From assembly GCF_019355055.1 (NCBI RefSeq), contig NZ_CP048411.1, positions 1,922,001 through 1,986,000 of the forward strand: 64,000 nucleotides of DNA, in the 5' to 3' direction. Shown here piece by piece: positions 23,019 through 39,221 of this stretch. How positions within the stretch are numbered: the stretch's first letter is position 1; the number at the start of each line of letters is the position of its first letter. This DNA comes from Pseudomonas sp. MTM4 (lineage in GTDB: Bacteria; Pseudomonadota; Gammaproteobacteria; Pseudomonadales; Pseudomonadaceae). The translations under genes and the position numbers were made by a program. The notes beneath the pieces were generated by a model. It was not told the origin of the DNA. It did no database searches and saw only the letters and a program-made list of their open reading frames with translations.

Positions 23019-23870
23019 CTATTCCGCCGCTTGCACGGCGGCAACCATTCGAACCACATCAATCGTTTCGGCAACGTCATGCACACGCAGGATGCAGGCC
23101 CCCTTCGCTACTGCGAGCGCGGCAAGCCCCAGGCTTCCATAGAGACGATGCGCCACATCACGACCGAGCGTCTGTCCAATCATGCTCTTTCGCGAGATAC
23201 CAACTAGCAACGGCCGCCCCAACTCGTGAAGCTGCTCCATATGCTTAAACAGACTGAGATTATGCGAAAGGGTCTTCGCGAAGCCAAACCCGGGATCGAG
23301 CACGATCCGCTCCACAGGAATGCCCGAGCCAATACAAACTTCCATGCGCTCGCGCAGGAAGCCCAACACGTCGGCCGCGACATCGTCGTAGCGCGGATCG
23401 ATCTGCATGTTGGCCGGCTCGCCCCGCATGTGCATCAAGCACACCGGAAGACCACTATCGGCCGCTGCGTCCAGTGCGCCGTCGCGGGAAAGCGAACGAA
23501 CGTCATTGATCAGACCAGCGCCAAGACGTGCACTCTCGCGAATCACTGCCGGCGTCGAGGTATCCACCGAGATGACCACGTCGAGCTCGCGCGATATCGC
23601 TTCGACCACCGGCGCCACACGTTCCAGCTCCTCTAACGGCGAAACGACACGTGCACCCGGGCGCGTCGACTCCCCGCCAATATCAACCAGTGTCGCACCG
23701 GCAGACACCATCGCATCAGCGTGACGCAACGCCGCATTGACGCCGACATGCCGGCCTCCGTCAGAGAACGAATCAGGCGTGACGTTGAGGATGCCCATGA
23801 CATGTGGACGCGATAAATCAAGAACCCGGCTGCCACAAGACAGCCGGGTTGGGTGCAACATTTCAGTCAT
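23019..23870 (-). CDS. folP: dihydropteroate synthase
   Basis: Couples p-aminobenzoate to the pterin diphosphate in folate synthesis and is the target of sulfonamides. The 283 residues include [16 protein letters not shown] (pterin loop), [20 protein letters not shown], and [15 protein letters not shown]. It lies between ftsH and glmM, 10 bases before glmM, in the ftsH-folP-glmM order of many gamma-proteobacteria. No resistance-type insertion is seen in the loops I could read. Confidence 0.97.
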   Translation of the reverse strand: MTEMLHPTRLSCGSRVLDLSRPHVMGILNVTPDSFSDGGRHVGVNAALRHADAMVSAGATLVDIGGESTRPGARVVSPLEELERVAPVVEAISRELDVVISVDTSTPAVIRESARLGAGLINDVRSLSRDGALDAAADSGLPVCLMHMRGEPANMQIDPRYDDVAADVLGFLRERMEVCIGSGIPVERIVLDPGFGFAKTLSHNLSLFKHMEQLHELGRPLLVGISRKSMIGQTLGRDVAHRLYGSLGLAALAVAKGACILRVHDVAETIDVVRMVAAVQAAE

Positions 23871-23883
23871 TTAAAAGCCTTAG

Positions 23884-25794
23884 CTAGTGCTCGCCAGCGG
23901 GGCCACCGATTGGAGCCTGCGGGCGATCGCCTTCAGGCTGAACGGGCGTTCCCGTTGGGCCTGAACCGTCCTGCCAATCGCGAGGCTCGCGCGGGGTTCG
24001 CCCCGCCATGATGTCGTCGATCTGGTCGGAGTCGATGGTTTCGTATTTCATCAGCGTCTCGGCCATCACATCGAGCTTGTCGCGGTTGTCAGCCAGAATC
24101 TGCCTGGCCGTGTCATAGCAGTGATCGATGATGCTGCGTACCTCAAGGTCGATCAGCTTGGCTGTATCCCCGGAAACATTGGTGTGCTGACTGCCGGCAC
24201 TGCGCCCAAGGAATACTTCGCCTTCTTCTTCGGCGTACATCAGAGGACCGAGCTTTTCGGATAAGCCCCACTTGGTGACCATGTTACGGGCCAGCTGGGT
24301 AGCGCGCATGATGTCATTCGATGCACCGGTCGTAACACCATCGAAGCCAAGCGTCATCTCCTCGGCGATACGACCACCGAACAAGGAGCAGATCTGACTG
24401 ATCAAAGCACGCTTGGACAAGCTGTAGCGGTCCTCCTCGGGAAGGAACATCGTGACGCCAAGCGCCCGACCACGAGGAATGATTGAAACCTTGTAAACCG
24501 GATCATGCTCAGGAACGACGCGCCCAACAATGGCGTGACCCGCCTCGTGATAGGCAGTATTGAGGCGCTCCTTCTCAGACATGACCATGGATTTGCGCTC
24601 GGCGCCCATCATGATCTTGTCCTTCGCCAACTCGAATTCTTTCATTTCAACCAGGCGCTTACCAGCGCGCGCGGCGAACAGCGAGGCTTCGTTGACCAAG
24701 TTGGCCAAATCGGCACCCGAGAAGCCAGGAGTACCACGAGCGATCAACGCCGGCTCGACACTGTCGCCGAGCGGAACCTTGCGCATATGAACTTTAAGAA
24801 TCTGTTCGCGACCACGAATATCGGGCAATCCAACCACCACTTGGCGGTCAAAACGACCAGGGCGCAGCAATGCCGGATCGAGTACGTCAGGACGGTTGGT
24901 TGCAGCAATGACGATGATGCCGTCGTTCATTTCAAAGCCGTCCATCTCGACCAGCAGCTGGTTGAGCGTCTGCTCGCGCTCATCATGACCACCACCCAGA
25001 CCTGCGCCACGGTGACGACCGACGGCATCGATTTCATCGATGAAGATGATGCACGGCGCGTGCTTCTTGGCCTGCTCGAACATGTCGCGCACACGGCTCG
25101 CGCCCACACCGACGAACATTTCGACGAAGTCGGAACCGGAGATGGTGAAGAACGGAACCTTGGCCTCGCCAGCGACCGCCTTGGCCAGCAATGTCTTACC
25201 GGTACCTGGCGACCCCACCATCAACACACCGCGCGGAATACGGCCACCAAGGCGCTGGAACTTGCCTGGATCGCGCAGGAACTCGACAAGCTCGGTTACT
25301 TCTTCCTTAGCCTCGTCGCAGCCGGCGACGTCGGCAAAAGTGGTCTTGACCTGGTCTTCGGACAGCAGGCGCGCCTTGCTCTTGCCGAAGCTCATCGGCC
25401 CGCCCTTGCCGCCCGCTCCGCCCTGCATCTGACGCATGAAGAACATGAAAACCGCGATGATTACCAAGATCGGGAAACTAGCGACCAGCAACTGCGTCCA
25501 GATGCTCTGCTGCTCCGGCTGTTTGCCTTCGATCACCACATTGTTATTGATCAGATCGCCAATCAGACCGTTGTCCTGAATTGCCGGACGAATCGTCTTG
25601 AAGGTTTCACCATCACTGCGTTTGCCGGTAATGACGAAGCCGTCGACGGTCACGCGCTCCACCCCACCTTCCTTCACCTGCTCGATGAAATCAGAATAAT
25701 TGAGCGTCTGGGGCTCGGTCGGGCTGGAAAAGTTGTTCATCACCGTCACCAGGACAGCGGCAATGATCAACCACAGAATCAGGTTTTTTGCCAT
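23884..25794 (-). CDS. ftsH: ATP-dependent zinc metalloprotease FtsH
   Basis: Membrane-bound AAA+ protease that degrades LpxC, sigma-32 and misassembled membrane proteins. The ATG at 25794 ([15 protein letters not shown]) gives 636 residues; 17 extra in-frame residues upstream are unlikely. Two membrane helices (about 4-22 and 100-120) flank a periplasmic part. Then the AAA domain has VGSPGTGKT (Walker A), [15 protein letters not shown] (Walker B) and the second-region-of-homology [18 protein letters not shown]. The zinc site HEAGH is intact. The tail is Gly/Pro-rich. rlmE lies upstream as in E. coli. Confidence 0.97.
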   Translation of the reverse strand: MAKNLILWLIIAAVLVTVMNNFSSPTEPQTLNYSDFIEQVKEGGVERVTVDGFVITGKRSDGETFKTIRPAIQDNGLIGDLINNNVVIEGKQPEQQSIWTQLLVASFPILVIIAVFMFFMRQMQGGAGGKGGPMSFGKSKARLLSEDQVKTTFADVAGCDEAKEEVTELVEFLRDPGKFQRLGGRIPRGVLMVGSPGTGKTLLAKAVAGEAKVPFFTISGSDFVEMFVGVGASRVRDMFEQAKKHAPCIIFIDEIDAVGRHRGAGLGGGHDEREQTLNQLLVEMDGFEMNDGIIVIAATNRPDVLDPALLRPGRFDRQVVVGLPDIRGREQILKVHMRKVPLGDSVEPALIARGTPGFSGADLANLVNEASLFAARAGKRLVEMKEFELAKDKIMMGAERKSMVMSEKERLNTAYHEAGHAIVGRVVPEHDPVYKVSIIPRGRALGVTMFLPEEDRYSLSKRALISQICSLFGGRIAEEMTLGFDGVTTGASNDIMRATQLARNMVTKWGLSEKLGPLMYAEEEGEVFLGRSAGSQHTNVSGDTAKLIDLEVRSIIDHCYDTARQILADNRDKLDVMAETLMKYETIDSDQIDDIMAGRTPREPRDWQDGSGPTGTPVQPEGDRPQAPIGGPAGEH

Positions 25795-26001
25795 GTCGTT
25801 CAATTCACTACCCTCTAGAGCGAGCTCGTTGTCGAGAGCCCGCATGACGGCCGATGGTTCGCTCTCGGCCTAACTTACTACACAACGTTACTGAACGGGC
25901 AGCTTGGTCTGTAACCCGATATGAAACATGCTAGCCCGTAATCCTGCAGTTGGCGCCAGCCGGAATCGCTATCAGACCACTGGAGCAGGGGCTCCGAGGG
26001 A

Positions 26002-26628
26002 CTACTCCTCGCCACGATAGCCACGCGCCAACAAATACTGTTCGCGTGAGCGATCCCGTGAAGATAGAGGCTTGCGCATCTGCACCTTGTCGAAGTTCTG
26101 CCGCACGTCCTTCAGGTAGGCATCGAAACCCTCTCCCTGAAAGATCTTGATCAAAAAATCGCCACCGGGGCGCAATACACGCATCGCCAAATCCAATGCC
26201 AGCTCGCAGAGAAACATCGCGCGCGCCTGGTCAGCTACTTTCACCCCACTCATATTGGGGGCCATATCCGAAATCACAAGGTCGACTTGCGTATCACCGA
26301 TGGCCTGGAGAATTTCTGCGAAGACCTCCTCCTCGGTAAAGTCCCCGAGCACGAAGGTCACATCGGCAATGCTGTCCATCGGCAGGATGTCAGAGGCTAT
26401 CAGGCGGCCGCGGTCACCGATGACACGACTGGTGACCTGAGACCATCCTCCCGGAGCCGCCCCCAGATCGACCACCGTCATGCCCGGGCGCAGAATCCGG
26501 TCCTTTTCCTGGATTTCGAGCAATTTGTAGCTAGCCCGTGAACGATAGCCATCGCGCTGCGCCATCTTCACATAGGGGTCATCGAAATGCTCTTTCAGCC
26601 AACGCGGGCTGGTCTTGGAACGTGCCAA
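26002..26628 (-). CDS. rlmE: 23S rRNA 2'-O-ribose methyltransferase (U2552)
   Basis: FtsJ/RrmJ family, 208 residues. The SAM site [14 protein letters not shown] and the K-D-K-E catalytic set are visible: Lys in RASYKLLE (about 36), Asp in [10 protein letters not shown] (about 122), Lys in [10 protein letters not shown] (about 162) and Glu in [10 protein letters not shown] (about 197). It is divergent from yhbY across 82 bases and lies upstream of ftsH, an order shared with E. coli, where both are heat-inducible. Confidence 0.96.
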   Translation of the reverse strand: MARSKTSPRWLKEHFDDPYVKMAQRDGYRSRASYKLLEIQEKDRILRPGMTVVDLGAAPGGWSQVTSRVIGDRGRLIASDILPMDSIADVTFVLGDFTEEEVFAEILQAIGDTQVDLVISDMAPNMSGVKVADQARAMFLCELALDLAMRVLRPGGDFLIKIFQGEGFDAYLKDVRQNFDKVQMRKPLSSRDRSREQYLLARGYRGEE

Positions 26629-26710
26629 GCTGATACCTCATCTGTGCGGCTCAGGACGTGTCAGTTACACTAGCCGCCGTTTTCAAGAGTTCTGACGCAA
26701 GGGTCGAATT

Positions 26711-27022
26711 ATGCCGCTCACCAACGAGCAGAAGAAACAGTACAAATCTATCGGCCATCATTTGAAGCCGGTTTTGATCGTGTCCGAGAACGGCCTGACC
26801 GAAGGCGTGCAGGCCGAACTGGAGCGCGCTTTGAACGATCACGAGCTGATCAAGGTACAGCTGCGAATCACCGAGCGCGACGATCGCCATGCGGTAATGG
26901 AAGAACTCTGCAAGATCGGCAGCTGCGAACTGGTTCAATCCATCGGCAAGATGGCATTGGTCTACCGGAAGAATCCGAAAGTAAACAAGCAACTATCGAA
27001 TGTGCATCGCTTTCAGGGCTGA
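26711..27022 (+). CDS. yhbY: YhbY-type CRM-domain RNA-binding protein
   Basis: A 103-residue single CRM domain protein that associates with pre-50S ribosomal subunits in E. coli. KSIGHHLKPVLIVSENGLTEGVQ, LNDHELIKVQLRI and QSIGKMALVYRKNP are diagnostic, including the GxxG-like loop NGLTEG. AAGGG lies upstream of the ATG. It is the only plus-strand gene between 11 and 37 kb and is divergent from rlmE, with which it probably shares a promoter region. Confidence 0.93.
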   Translation: MPLTNEQKKQYKSIGHHLKPVLIVSENGLTEGVQAELERALNDHELIKVQLRITERDDRHAVMEELCKIGSCELVQSIGKMALVYRKNPKVNKQLSNVHRFQG

Positions 27023-27049
27023 ACCGCTTTCGCCTTCAGCGCCTTTAGC

Positions 27050-27448
27050 CTATCGCTCCCGTCCGGGAGCGACCTGCAGCACCAGCATCAGCCCGCACAA
27101 CCCCATTACCAAATAGCTGAAAACCAACCAGTACGCTGATTCAATGACGCCTGCGCGCACGACGAAGTGGCTCGCCGCAAGCAGCAATACGGTCAACAAC
27201 AATTGACCACGCACATCTCGCCAAAGACTGCGAAAGCCTTCGGACTGGATTAATACAATTGCCTGCAGCCCGACACAGAACGCAGCAAAGCCCACCAGCA
27301 GTGGCCGAAGGCTGGATGCAATCTCTTCGATCAATAGCGGCGCCAGGCCAATTTTTGCCAGCGCCGGCAACACCACGAATTGCAGTAACCAAAGGCCGCC
27401 GACCCAGAACGTCTGGGCCAGCTGCCAGCTGATCACCCCGGCGCGCAT
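27050..27448 (-). CDS. DUF4149-like small membrane protein
   Basis: I start at 27448 (MRAGVISWQLAQTFWVGGLWLLQFVVLPAL); a longer open frame overlaps greA and reads as a shadow there. The 132 residues contain four hydrophobic segments (about 8-30, 45-65, 75-95 and 105-125). Family resemblance is to the DUF4149 membrane proteins often found next to greA in pseudomonads; the function is unknown. The stop codon lies in a perfect palindrome, TCGCTCCC-GTCC-GGGAGCGA at 27053-27072, which may serve as terminator for the carAB-greA transcript, although no T run follows. Confidence 0.75.
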   Translation of the reverse strand: MRAGVISWQLAQTFWVGGLWLLQFVVLPALAKIGLAPLLIEEIASSLRPLLVGFAAFCVGLQAIVLIQSEGFRSLWRDVRGQLLLTVLLLAASHFVVRAGVIESAYWLVFSYLVMGLCGLMLVLQVAPGRER

Positions 27449-27458
27449 TGATTGGCGG

Positions 27459-27931
27459 TCAGATATGGCGAACCTCGACGATCTCGTATTCCACCACACC
27501 GCTAGGCGTCTTAACTGCCACCACATCGCCCTCTTCCTTGCCCACCAGGGCACGGGCGATGGGCGAGCTGACAGATAGTTTGCCGCGCTTGATGTCGGAC
27601 TCATCGTCACCAACGATCTGGTACGTCACGGTTTCATCCGTTTCGACGTTGGCAATGTCAACGGTGGTGCCGAAAATTACCTTGCCTGTATGAGGGATGC
27701 TGGCGATGTCGATGACCTGAGCATTCTGCAAACGGCCCTCGATGTCACGGACACGCGCCTCGACCATACCCTGCTGCTCCCGAGCGGCATGGTATTCGGC
27801 GTTTTCCTTGAGATCTCCCAACTCACGCGCTTCGGCGATGGCCTGGGTAATCTGCGGACGCAGCTCGGTTTTCAGATGTTTGAGTTCCTCTTCCAGGGCT
27901 CGCGCACCCTGGACAGTCATAGGGTATTTAG

Positions 27932-27935
<4 letters not shown>
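27459..27935 (-). CDS. greA: transcript cleavage factor GreA
   Basis: Rescues backtracked RNA polymerase by stimulating cleavage of the transcript end. The 158 residues have the N-terminal coiled coil with [18 protein letters not shown] (the acidic tip Asp/Glu pair in DLKENAEY) and the C-terminal FKBP-like globular domain with [29 protein letters not shown]. The start overlaps the carB stop as ATGA, so it is translationally coupled to the carAB operon. Confidence 0.97.
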
Positions 27936-31153
<3,218 letters not shown>

Positions 31154-31188
31154 GGTCTACTCTCGAATCCTTTGGTCAGTCGGCAGGC

Positions 31189-32337
31189 TTAACGGCGCTT
31201 GGCCATGGCTTCGATGAATCGGTCGAATAGCGGCGCTACGTCATGCGGGCCTGGGCTGGCCTCGGGGTGACCCTGGAAGCTGAAGGCCACCTTGTCGGTG
31301 CGCTCGATGCCTTGCAAGGTGCCGTCGAATAGCGACTTGTGCGTGGCGCGCAGGTTGCTTGGCAGACTGGCTTCGTCTACGGCAAAACCGTGGTTCTGGC
31401 TGGTGATCATCACCACGCCTGTGTCCAGGTCCTGCACCGGATGGTTGGCACCGTGGTGCCCATTGGGCATCTTCACTGTGGTCGCGCCGGAAGCCAACGC
31501 TAGCAGCTGATGGCCCAGGCAGATGCCGAGTACCGGTGTATCGGTTTCCAGGATCTCCTGGATGGCCTTGATGGCGTAATCGCACGGCGCCGGATCGCCC
31601 GGACCGTTAGCCAGCAGGATACCGTCGGGATTCAGCGCTAGCGCTTCGCTGGCAGGCGTCTGCGCTGGCAGGACGGTCAGACGGCATCCACGCGCAACCA
31701 TCATGCGCAGGATGTTGTATTTCACCCCGTAATCGTAGACCACCACGTGGTACGGCAGCTCGCTGGCCGGAGTTTCCGCGTGCTGGTCGTTTTCCAGGCA
31801 CCACACGCTGGAGCGCCATTCGTAGCGTTCCGTTACGCTGACTTCCTTGGCCAGGTCCATGCCCTTGAGGCCTGGAAAGCTTCGCGCCAGCTCTAACGCC
31901 TTCTCTTCGGTCGCATCTTCACCCGCCAGGATGCAGCCATCCTGAGCGCCCTTCTCGCGCAGGATACGGGTCAGGCGGCGCGTGTCGATCCCAGCGATGG
32001 CGACGGTGCCGTTCTCCTTGAGATAGTCGGGCAGCGACTGCTGGTTGCGCCAGTTGCTGGCCAACAAAGGCAAGTCGCGAATGACCAGGCCGGCGGCCCA
32101 GACCTTCCAGGATTCGGCATCGCCAGGGTTGGTCCCGGTATTACCCACATGCGGGTAAGTCAAGGTCACGATCTGCTTGGCGTAGGACGGGTCGGTGAGG
32201 ATTTCCTGATAGCCGGTCATGGCGGTGTTGAACACCACCTCGCCGATGGTCTGACCATCGGCGCCGATGGATTCGCCGCGAAAAATGCTGCCATCGGCAA
32301 GGGCCAGAATGGCTGGCGTAGGGGCTGGCTTAGTCAA
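31189..32337 (-). CDS. carA: carbamoyl-phosphate synthase, small (glutaminase) subunit
   Basis: Hydrolyses glutamine and channels ammonia to CarB. The start is a TTG at 32337: GGGAGGT lies just four to five bases upstream, no ATG is available, and the resulting (M)[18 protein letters not shown] aligns with the family N-terminus. A TTG four codons further out lies inside the Shine-Dalgarno and is rejected. The 382 residues have the CarA N-terminal domain and a class I glutaminase: catalytic Cys in [11 protein letters not shown], and His/Glu in [11 protein letters not shown]. Only 40 bases separate the start from a strong terminator-like hairpin. Confidence 0.95.
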   Translation of the reverse strand: MTKPAPTPAILALADGSIFRGESIGADGQTIGEVVFNTAMTGYQEILTDPSYAKQIVTLTYPHVGNTGTNPGDAESWKVWAAGLVIRDLPLLASNWRNQQSLPDYLKENGTVAIAGIDTRRLTRILREKGAQDGCILAGEDATEEKALELARSFPGLKGMDLAKEVSVTERYEWRSSVWCLENDQHAETPASELPYHVVVYDYGVKYNILRMMVARGCRLTVLPAQTPASEALALNPDGILLANGPGDPAPCDYAIKAIQEILETDTPVLGICLGHQLLALASGATTVKMPNGHHGANHPVQDLDTGVVMITSQNHGFAVDEASLPSNLRATHKSLFDGTLQGIERTDKVAFSFQGHPEASPGPHDVAPLFDRFIEAMAKRR

Positions 32338-32377
32338 GAGACCTCCCAAAGATCAAGGCTGAAGCAGGCGCAGATTG

Positions 32378-32464
32378 TAAAAAAGCGGGATGACGTATGA
32401 AGGTCATCCCGCTTTTTATTGGAGTCATTCTGCGCAACTTTTAGTGGACACACTAAAGCGGGAA
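32378..32464 (-). promoter_or_regulatory. putative carA leader attenuator / antiterminator
   Basis: On the minus strand a 15-bp perfect stem (plus 32380-32394 with 32403-32417, 8-base loop) is followed by six T's, a textbook terminator, 40 bases before carA. Upstream at 32454-32464 the transcript reads TTCCCGCTTTA. Nine bases of this (TCCCGCTTT) repeat the descending arm and can pair with the ascending arm, AAAGCGGGA. Pairing 1:2 would block the 2:3 terminator. It may alternatively be only the dapB terminator. Confidence 0.6.
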
Positions 32465-32515
32465 GCTTACAGAAAACCCCTCTTGCGGTCCAGCCGCAAT
32501 CCACCCGACGGCGAA

Positions 32516-33406
<891 letters not shown>

Positions 33407-34534
33407 TCAGACATCGCCGAAAAAGCGCTTCACACCTTCGAACCAGCCGCTGGCCTTGGGCGAATGAGAGGTGTCGCCCTGCAGCGTGCCGCGGAATTCC
33501 TCGAGCATTTCGCGCTGGCGCTTGCTCAGGTTAACCGGTGTTTCCACCGCAACCCGGCACAGCAGGTCGCCCGCCGCACCACCGCGCACCGGCGCCACAC
33601 CCTTGCCACGCAAGCGGAACTGCTTGCCGGTCTGGGTGCCCTCGGGGATCTTCAACTTGACGCGACCATCCAAGGTTGGCACTTCCAGTTCACCGCCCAG
33701 CGCCGCGTCAGCAAAACTGATCGGCACTTCGCAATACAGATGCTTGCCGTCGCGCTGGAAGATCGCGTGCTCTCGCACGTTGACCACCACGTATAGATCA
33801 CCCGCCGGGCCACCTTGAGTTCCGGCCTCGCCCTCGCCGGTCAGGCGAATGCGGTCACCCGTATCGACACCCGCCGGCACCTTCACCGACAGCGTCTTTT
33901 GCTCTTCAACACGCCCCTGGCCATGACAGCTGCCACAAGGGTCGGAGATCATCTTGCCGCTGCCATGACAGCGCGGGCAGGTTTGCTGAACGGAGAAGAA
34001 GCCCTGCTGCATGCGGACCTGACCGATGCCACCGCAAGTAGTGCAAGTAACCGGACTGGTGCCCTTCTTGGCGCCGGAGCCATCGCAGGTCTTGCACTCG
34101 GCAAGCGTCGGCACACGAATGGTCACGGTGGTGCCGCGCACGGCCTCTTCCAAATCCAGCTCGAGGGTGTAACGCAAATCGCTGCCGCGCTGCGCACCAC
34201 CACGGGAGCTGCCGCGGGCACCAGTAAAGAAATCGCTGAACACGTCGCCGAAAATGTCGGAGAAATTGGCGCCGCCATAGGCTGCACCCGCGCCGGCTCC
34301 CATCTGCGGATCGACACCGGCGTGGCCGTACTGATCGTAGGCCTGGCGCTTGCTGGCGTCCGAAAGCACTTCATAAGCCTCGTTGGCTTCCTTGAAGCTC
34401 TCCTCGGCCGCCTTATCCCCTGGGTTGCGATCGGGGTGGTGCTTCATGGCGAGACGACGGTAAGCCTTTTTCAGCTCCGCCTCGCTGGCGCCACGCTCGA
34501 CGCCCAGCACTTCGTAATAATCACGTTTGGCCAT
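33407..34534 (-). CDS. dnaJ: co-chaperone DnaJ
   Basis: Delivers substrates to DnaK and stimulates its ATPase. The 375 residues are ordered as J domain (HPD at 33-35 in [12 protein letters not shown]), a Gly/Phe-rich linker (about 75-110), the zinc region with four CxxCxGxG repeats ([32 protein letters not shown]), and two C-terminal beta domains. It follows dnaK in the same direction with about 120 bases between. No separate heat-shock promoter is obvious in that gap. Confidence 0.98.
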   Translation of the reverse strand: MAKRDYYEVLGVERGASEAELKKAYRRLAMKHHPDRNPGDKAAEESFKEANEAYEVLSDASKRQAYDQYGHAGVDPQMGAGAGAAYGGANFSDIFGDVFSDFFTGARGSSRGGAQRGSDLRYTLELDLEEAVRGTTVTIRVPTLAECKTCDGSGAKKGTSPVTCTTCGGIGQVRMQQGFFSVQQTCPRCHGSGKMISDPCGSCHGQGRVEEQKTLSVKVPAGVDTGDRIRLTGEGEAGTQGGPAGDLYVVVNVREHAIFQRDGKHLYCEVPISFADAALGGELEVPTLDGRVKLKIPEGTQTGKQFRLRGKGVAPVRGGAAGDLLCRVAVETPVNLSKRQREMLEEFRGTLQGDTSHSPKASGWFEGVKRFFGDV

Positions 34535-34577
34535 AAATTTCCTGAACCTTCAAATTCGTACCCTCCAGACACGCCGA

Positions 34578-34597
34578 CGCGGGAGCAAGCCCCCGCG
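34578..34597. repeat. REP-like palindrome between dnaK and dnaJ
   Basis: CGCGGG (34578-34583) and CCCGCG (34592-34597) flank AGCAAGCC. Read on the minus strand it is CGCGGGGGCTTGCTCCCGCG, close to the GGGGGCTTGC core of Pseudomonas REP elements. It has no T run, so it is more likely a REP or mRNA-stability hairpin than a terminator. Confidence 0.55.
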
Positions 34598-34654
34598 CAG
34601 CGATCTGGCCCGCCCGAACGCAGTCGGGACGGACTGGAGCGGAGTAAGCCAGGC

Positions 34655-36568
<1,914 letters not shown>

Positions 36569-36644
36569 TTATCTATCTCCGAAATCTTGGATGAAATCCG
36601 CGCCTGTTTACCGGCTGCGGGTAACACAAAAACGCTTGGCTACC

Positions 36645-36672
36645 AGATGGGGGTCCGCAGCCGAAATTCAAG
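36645..36672 (-). promoter_or_regulatory. sigma-32 heat-shock promoter of dnaK
   Basis: On the minus strand CTTGAA (plus 36667-36672) is followed after 14 bases by CCCCAT (plus 36647-36652), matching the heat-shock consensus CTTGAA-N13-15-CCCCAT. The -35 overlaps the grpE stop codon. About 80 bases separate the -10 from the dnaK ATG. Confidence 0.88.
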
Positions 36673-37237
36673 CCTTCTCGTCGATCGAAGGCGGGGTTTG
36701 CGCCGGCGCCTTGCTGACGACGACCATTGCCGGGCGCAACAGGCGGCCATTGAGCAGATAGCCCTTCTGGAAGACCTTGAGCACGCTGCCAGGCTCAGCG
36801 TGGGTGCTTTCTTCCATTGCCATGGCTTGATGATGCTCGGGATTGAAGGGCTCGCCTTGCGGGTCGAGCTGCGTCAGCTGATGGCGTGCCAGTGTGTCGA
36901 GTAGCAGTTTGAGCGTCAGCTCGAGACCTTCACGCACGGCCTTGACGGCCTCTTCATCTGGGCTCGACAGCTCGAGGCCGCGCTCCAGACTGTCAGCCAC
37001 CGCCAGCAGATCACCCGAGAATTTTTCCAGTGCGAACTTGTGCGCTTTCTCCACGTCCTGCTCGGCGCGGCGGCGAATGTTCTGCAACTCGGCGGCAACC
37101 CGCAGAGACTGGTCCTGCGCCGCCGCCAGCTGCTCCTCGAGCGAATGCACGCGCGCAGCCAGATCCTCGGTCACCTCGGCTTGCAATTCCTCGCTCTCTT
37201 CAGGGTTCTGGTTGTCCAGGTTCTGCTCGTCGGCCAT
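36668..37237 (-). CDS. grpE: nucleotide exchange factor GrpE
   Basis: Releases ADP from DnaK and acts as a thermosensor. The 189 residues start with an acidic low-complexity stretch (about 1-30), then a long coiled coil ([25 protein letters not shown], split over about 27-55), the [17 protein letters not shown] signature, and the C-terminal beta domain with [33 protein letters not shown]. First gene of grpE-dnaK-dnaJ, preceded by GAGGAGGA and a sigma-32 promoter. Confidence 0.97.
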   Translation of the reverse strand: MADEQNLDNQNPEESEELQAEVTEDLAARVHSLEEQLAAAQDQSLRVAAELQNIRRRAEQDVEKAHKFALEKFSGDLLAVADSLERGLELSSPDEEAVKAVREGLELTLKLLLDTLARHQLTQLDPQGEPFNPEHHQAMAMEESTHAEPGSVLKVFQKGYLLNGRLLRPAMVVVSKAPAQTPPSIDEKA

Positions 37238-37290
37238 GCGATCCTCCTCATCAAAACGTCAGCGGGCTGTCGAACCCGCGCTTGTGCCGC

Positions 37291-37319
37291 TATATGGGGG
37301 CACGGAATCCTGGTTCAAG
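37291..37319 (-). promoter_or_regulatory. sigma-32 heat-shock promoter of grpE
   Basis: On the minus strand CCCCTTGAA (CTTGAA at plus 37314-37319) is followed after 14 bases by CCCCATATA (CCCCAT at plus 37294-37299), an almost perfect sigma-32 site. It lies about 57 bases upstream of the grpE ATG. Confidence 0.92.
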
Positions 37320-37452
37320 GGGCGGCCAGCAAGCTAAACGCATGAGCGGCTCGAGCTGCATCGAGATGCTTTACCTTTGTATTCCCTCTCGAGCTTGCAG
37401 CTTACGGCTCGTCACTGCTTTTTCTTCCTGCTTGAAGCCGCCTCAAAAACTA

Positions 37453-37468
37453 CTGTATAAATAGCCAG
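37453..37468 (+). promoter_or_regulatory. LexA box upstream of recN
   Basis: CTGTATAAATAGCCAG fits CTG-N10-CAG and keeps the CTGTATA left half of the SOS consensus. It ends 22 bases before the recN ATG, where it would overlap the promoter. recN is a classic SOS gene, which supports the assignment. Confidence 0.85.
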
Positions 37469-37490
37469 CCACGCTTTCGGGAGCCCTGCC

Positions 37491-39164
37491 ATGCTGGTTC
37501 ATCTGTCCGTCCATAATTTCGCCATCGTCGAACACCTCGATCTCGAACTGCAGCGCGGCATGAGCGTGATCAGCGGGGAAACCGGCGCCGGCAAGTCGAT
37601 CATGCTCGATGCCCTCGGGCTTACCTTGGGAGATCGCGCCGACAGCAGTGCGGTGCGCATCGGCGCGGACAAGGCCGACATCCTTGCTAGTTTCGATCTG
37701 GACGACATACCCGATGCGCGTGCCTGGCTCGCCGAGCGCGACCTGGACAATGACGGCCCATGCATCCTGCGCCGCGTCATCACCGCCGAAGGCCGCTCGC
37801 GGGGCTACATCAACGGCACCCCCTGCCCGCAGGGCGACCTTAAGGCACTCGGCGAGCTGCTGATCGATATCCACAGCCAGCACGAACACCAGTCGCTGCT
37901 GAAAACCGATACCCACCGGCGCCTGCTCGACGAATACAGCGGCAGCCAGGAACTCGCGCGCCAGGTACAGCTGGCCGCACAGCGCTGGCGCCAGACCCGC
38001 CAGACACTCGAACGCCTGAGCAATAGCAGCGACGAGCAGCGCGCACGCCATCAGCTCCTCAGCTATCAGTTGGAAGAGCTGGAAAATCTCGCCCTTGGCG
38101 AAGGTGAACTGGGACAACTGGAACAGGAGCACAAGAACCTGGCCAATGCCGAACAGCTACTCGGCGCCTGCCGCCAGGTCATGGACATGTGCAGCGAGAG
38201 CGATGCCGGTAACGTGCTGTCGGCACTGACGGGCAGCCTGCAACGCCTGTCCGCTTTCCAGAACCAGCCCGGCGCACTGGCTGAAGCGGTGAATCTGCTG
38301 GCCAGCGCGCAGATCCAGGTCGAGGAGGCCATGGGCGAACTGAATCGTTTCGTCGATCATTTCGATGCCGACCCCGAGCGTCAGCAGACACTGGAAGAAA
38401 GGCTGGACAACATTTATACCCTGGCACGCAAGCACCGCGTACAACCAGGCGAACTGCCCCCCTTGCAGCAGCGCCTGTTGGAAGAGCTCGAAAGCCTGAA
38501 CGCTGATGACGAAGCGCTGGAGCGCCTGAGCGAGGAGCTGGCCGCCTACAGCCGGCATTATCAAGACAAGGCATCCGAGCTGAGCAACGCTCGCCGGCAA
38601 GCAGCCGAGACGCTCGCATCTTCGGTGGAGACGGAAATCCAGCGCCTAGGTATGCCGGGTGGCAAGTTCAGAGTCGTGCTCAAGCCCTGCACTGAAGGCG
38701 AGCACCTTCCATACGGGCTGGAACAGGTGGAATTTCTCGTCAGTGCCAACCCTGGCCAGCCACTGCGTCCGCTGGCGAAGGTCGCTTCCGGCGGCGAGCT
38801 GTCGCGAATCAGCCTCGCGATCCAGGTGATCACCGCGCAGACTTCACACGTACCGACACTGGTGTTCGACGAAGTCGATGTCGGCATCGGCGGTCCTACC
38901 GCTGAAGTGGTAGGTCAACTGCTGCGCCGCCTCGGCGAACAAGGACAGGTGCTGACCGTTACCCATTTGCCCCAAGTTGCTGCCCAGGGGCATCACCACC
39001 TGTTCGTGCACAAAGCACGCGGCCAGAACGAGACCCATACGGCGGTCGCCGTGCTACAGGAAAGCGAGCGCGTCGAGGAGATTGCACGCATGCTCGGCGG
39101 GGTCGACCTGACCGAACAAGCGCTGGCCCACGCCCGCCAGATGATCAGCTCAGTCCAGGTGTAA
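37491..39164 (+). CDS. recN: DNA repair protein RecN
   Basis: SMC-like ATPase in double-strand break repair. The 557 residues have the Walker A VISGETGAGKSIMLDAL (about 26-42), a long central coiled coil split by a hinge (about 155-370), the ABC signature VASGGELSRISLA (about 425-437) and Walker B LVFDEVDVGIGG (about 458-469). It is divergent from grpE; the gap contains a degenerate copy of the AAGCTGGAAGC-type repeat at about 37350-37435, the grpE heat-shock promoter and the LexA box. A bidirectional terminator separates it from fur. Confidence 0.97.
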   Translation: MLVHLSVHNFAIVEHLDLELQRGMSVISGETGAGKSIMLDALGLTLGDRADSSAVRIGADKADILASFDLDDIPDARAWLAERDLDNDGPCILRRVITAEGRSRGYINGTPCPQGDLKALGELLIDIHSQHEHQSLLKTDTHRRLLDEYSGSQELARQVQLAAQRWRQTRQTLERLSNSSDEQRARHQLLSYQLEELENLALGEGELGQLEQEHKNLANAEQLLGACRQVMDMCSESDAGNVLSALTGSLQRLSAFQNQPGALAEAVNLLASAQIQVEEAMGELNRFVDHFDADPERQQTLEERLDNIYTLARKHRVQPGELPPLQQRLLEELESLNADDEALERLSEELAAYSRHYQDKASELSNARRQAAETLASSVETEIQRLGMPGGKFRVVLKPCTEGEHLPYGLEQVEFLVSANPGQPLRPLAKVASGGELSRISLAIQVITAQTSHVPTLVFDEVDVGIGGPTAEVVGQLLRRLGEQGQVLTVTHLPQVAAQGHHHLFVHKARGQNETHTAVAVLQESERVEEIARMLGGVDLTEQALAHARQMISSVQV

Positions 39165-39176
39165 ACGGCCACAACG

Positions 39177-39206
39177 AAAAAAGGCGACCGAAAGGTCGCC
39201 TTTTTA
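39177..39206. terminator. bidirectional terminator between recN and fur
   Basis: AAAAAAGGCGACC (39177-39189) pairs with GGTCGCCTTTTT (39194-39205) over GAAA. The A and T runs on both sides serve both convergent genes. Confidence 0.95.
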
Positions 39207-39221
39207 CGCAGCACTAAATAA

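Noticed and set aside
32467..32499. Arg-rich 10-codon leader peptide (TTG start) before carA
   Set aside because: Arginine codons are suggestive, but the start is TTG with its only possible Shine-Dalgarno immediately adjacent, so I do not list it as a gene.
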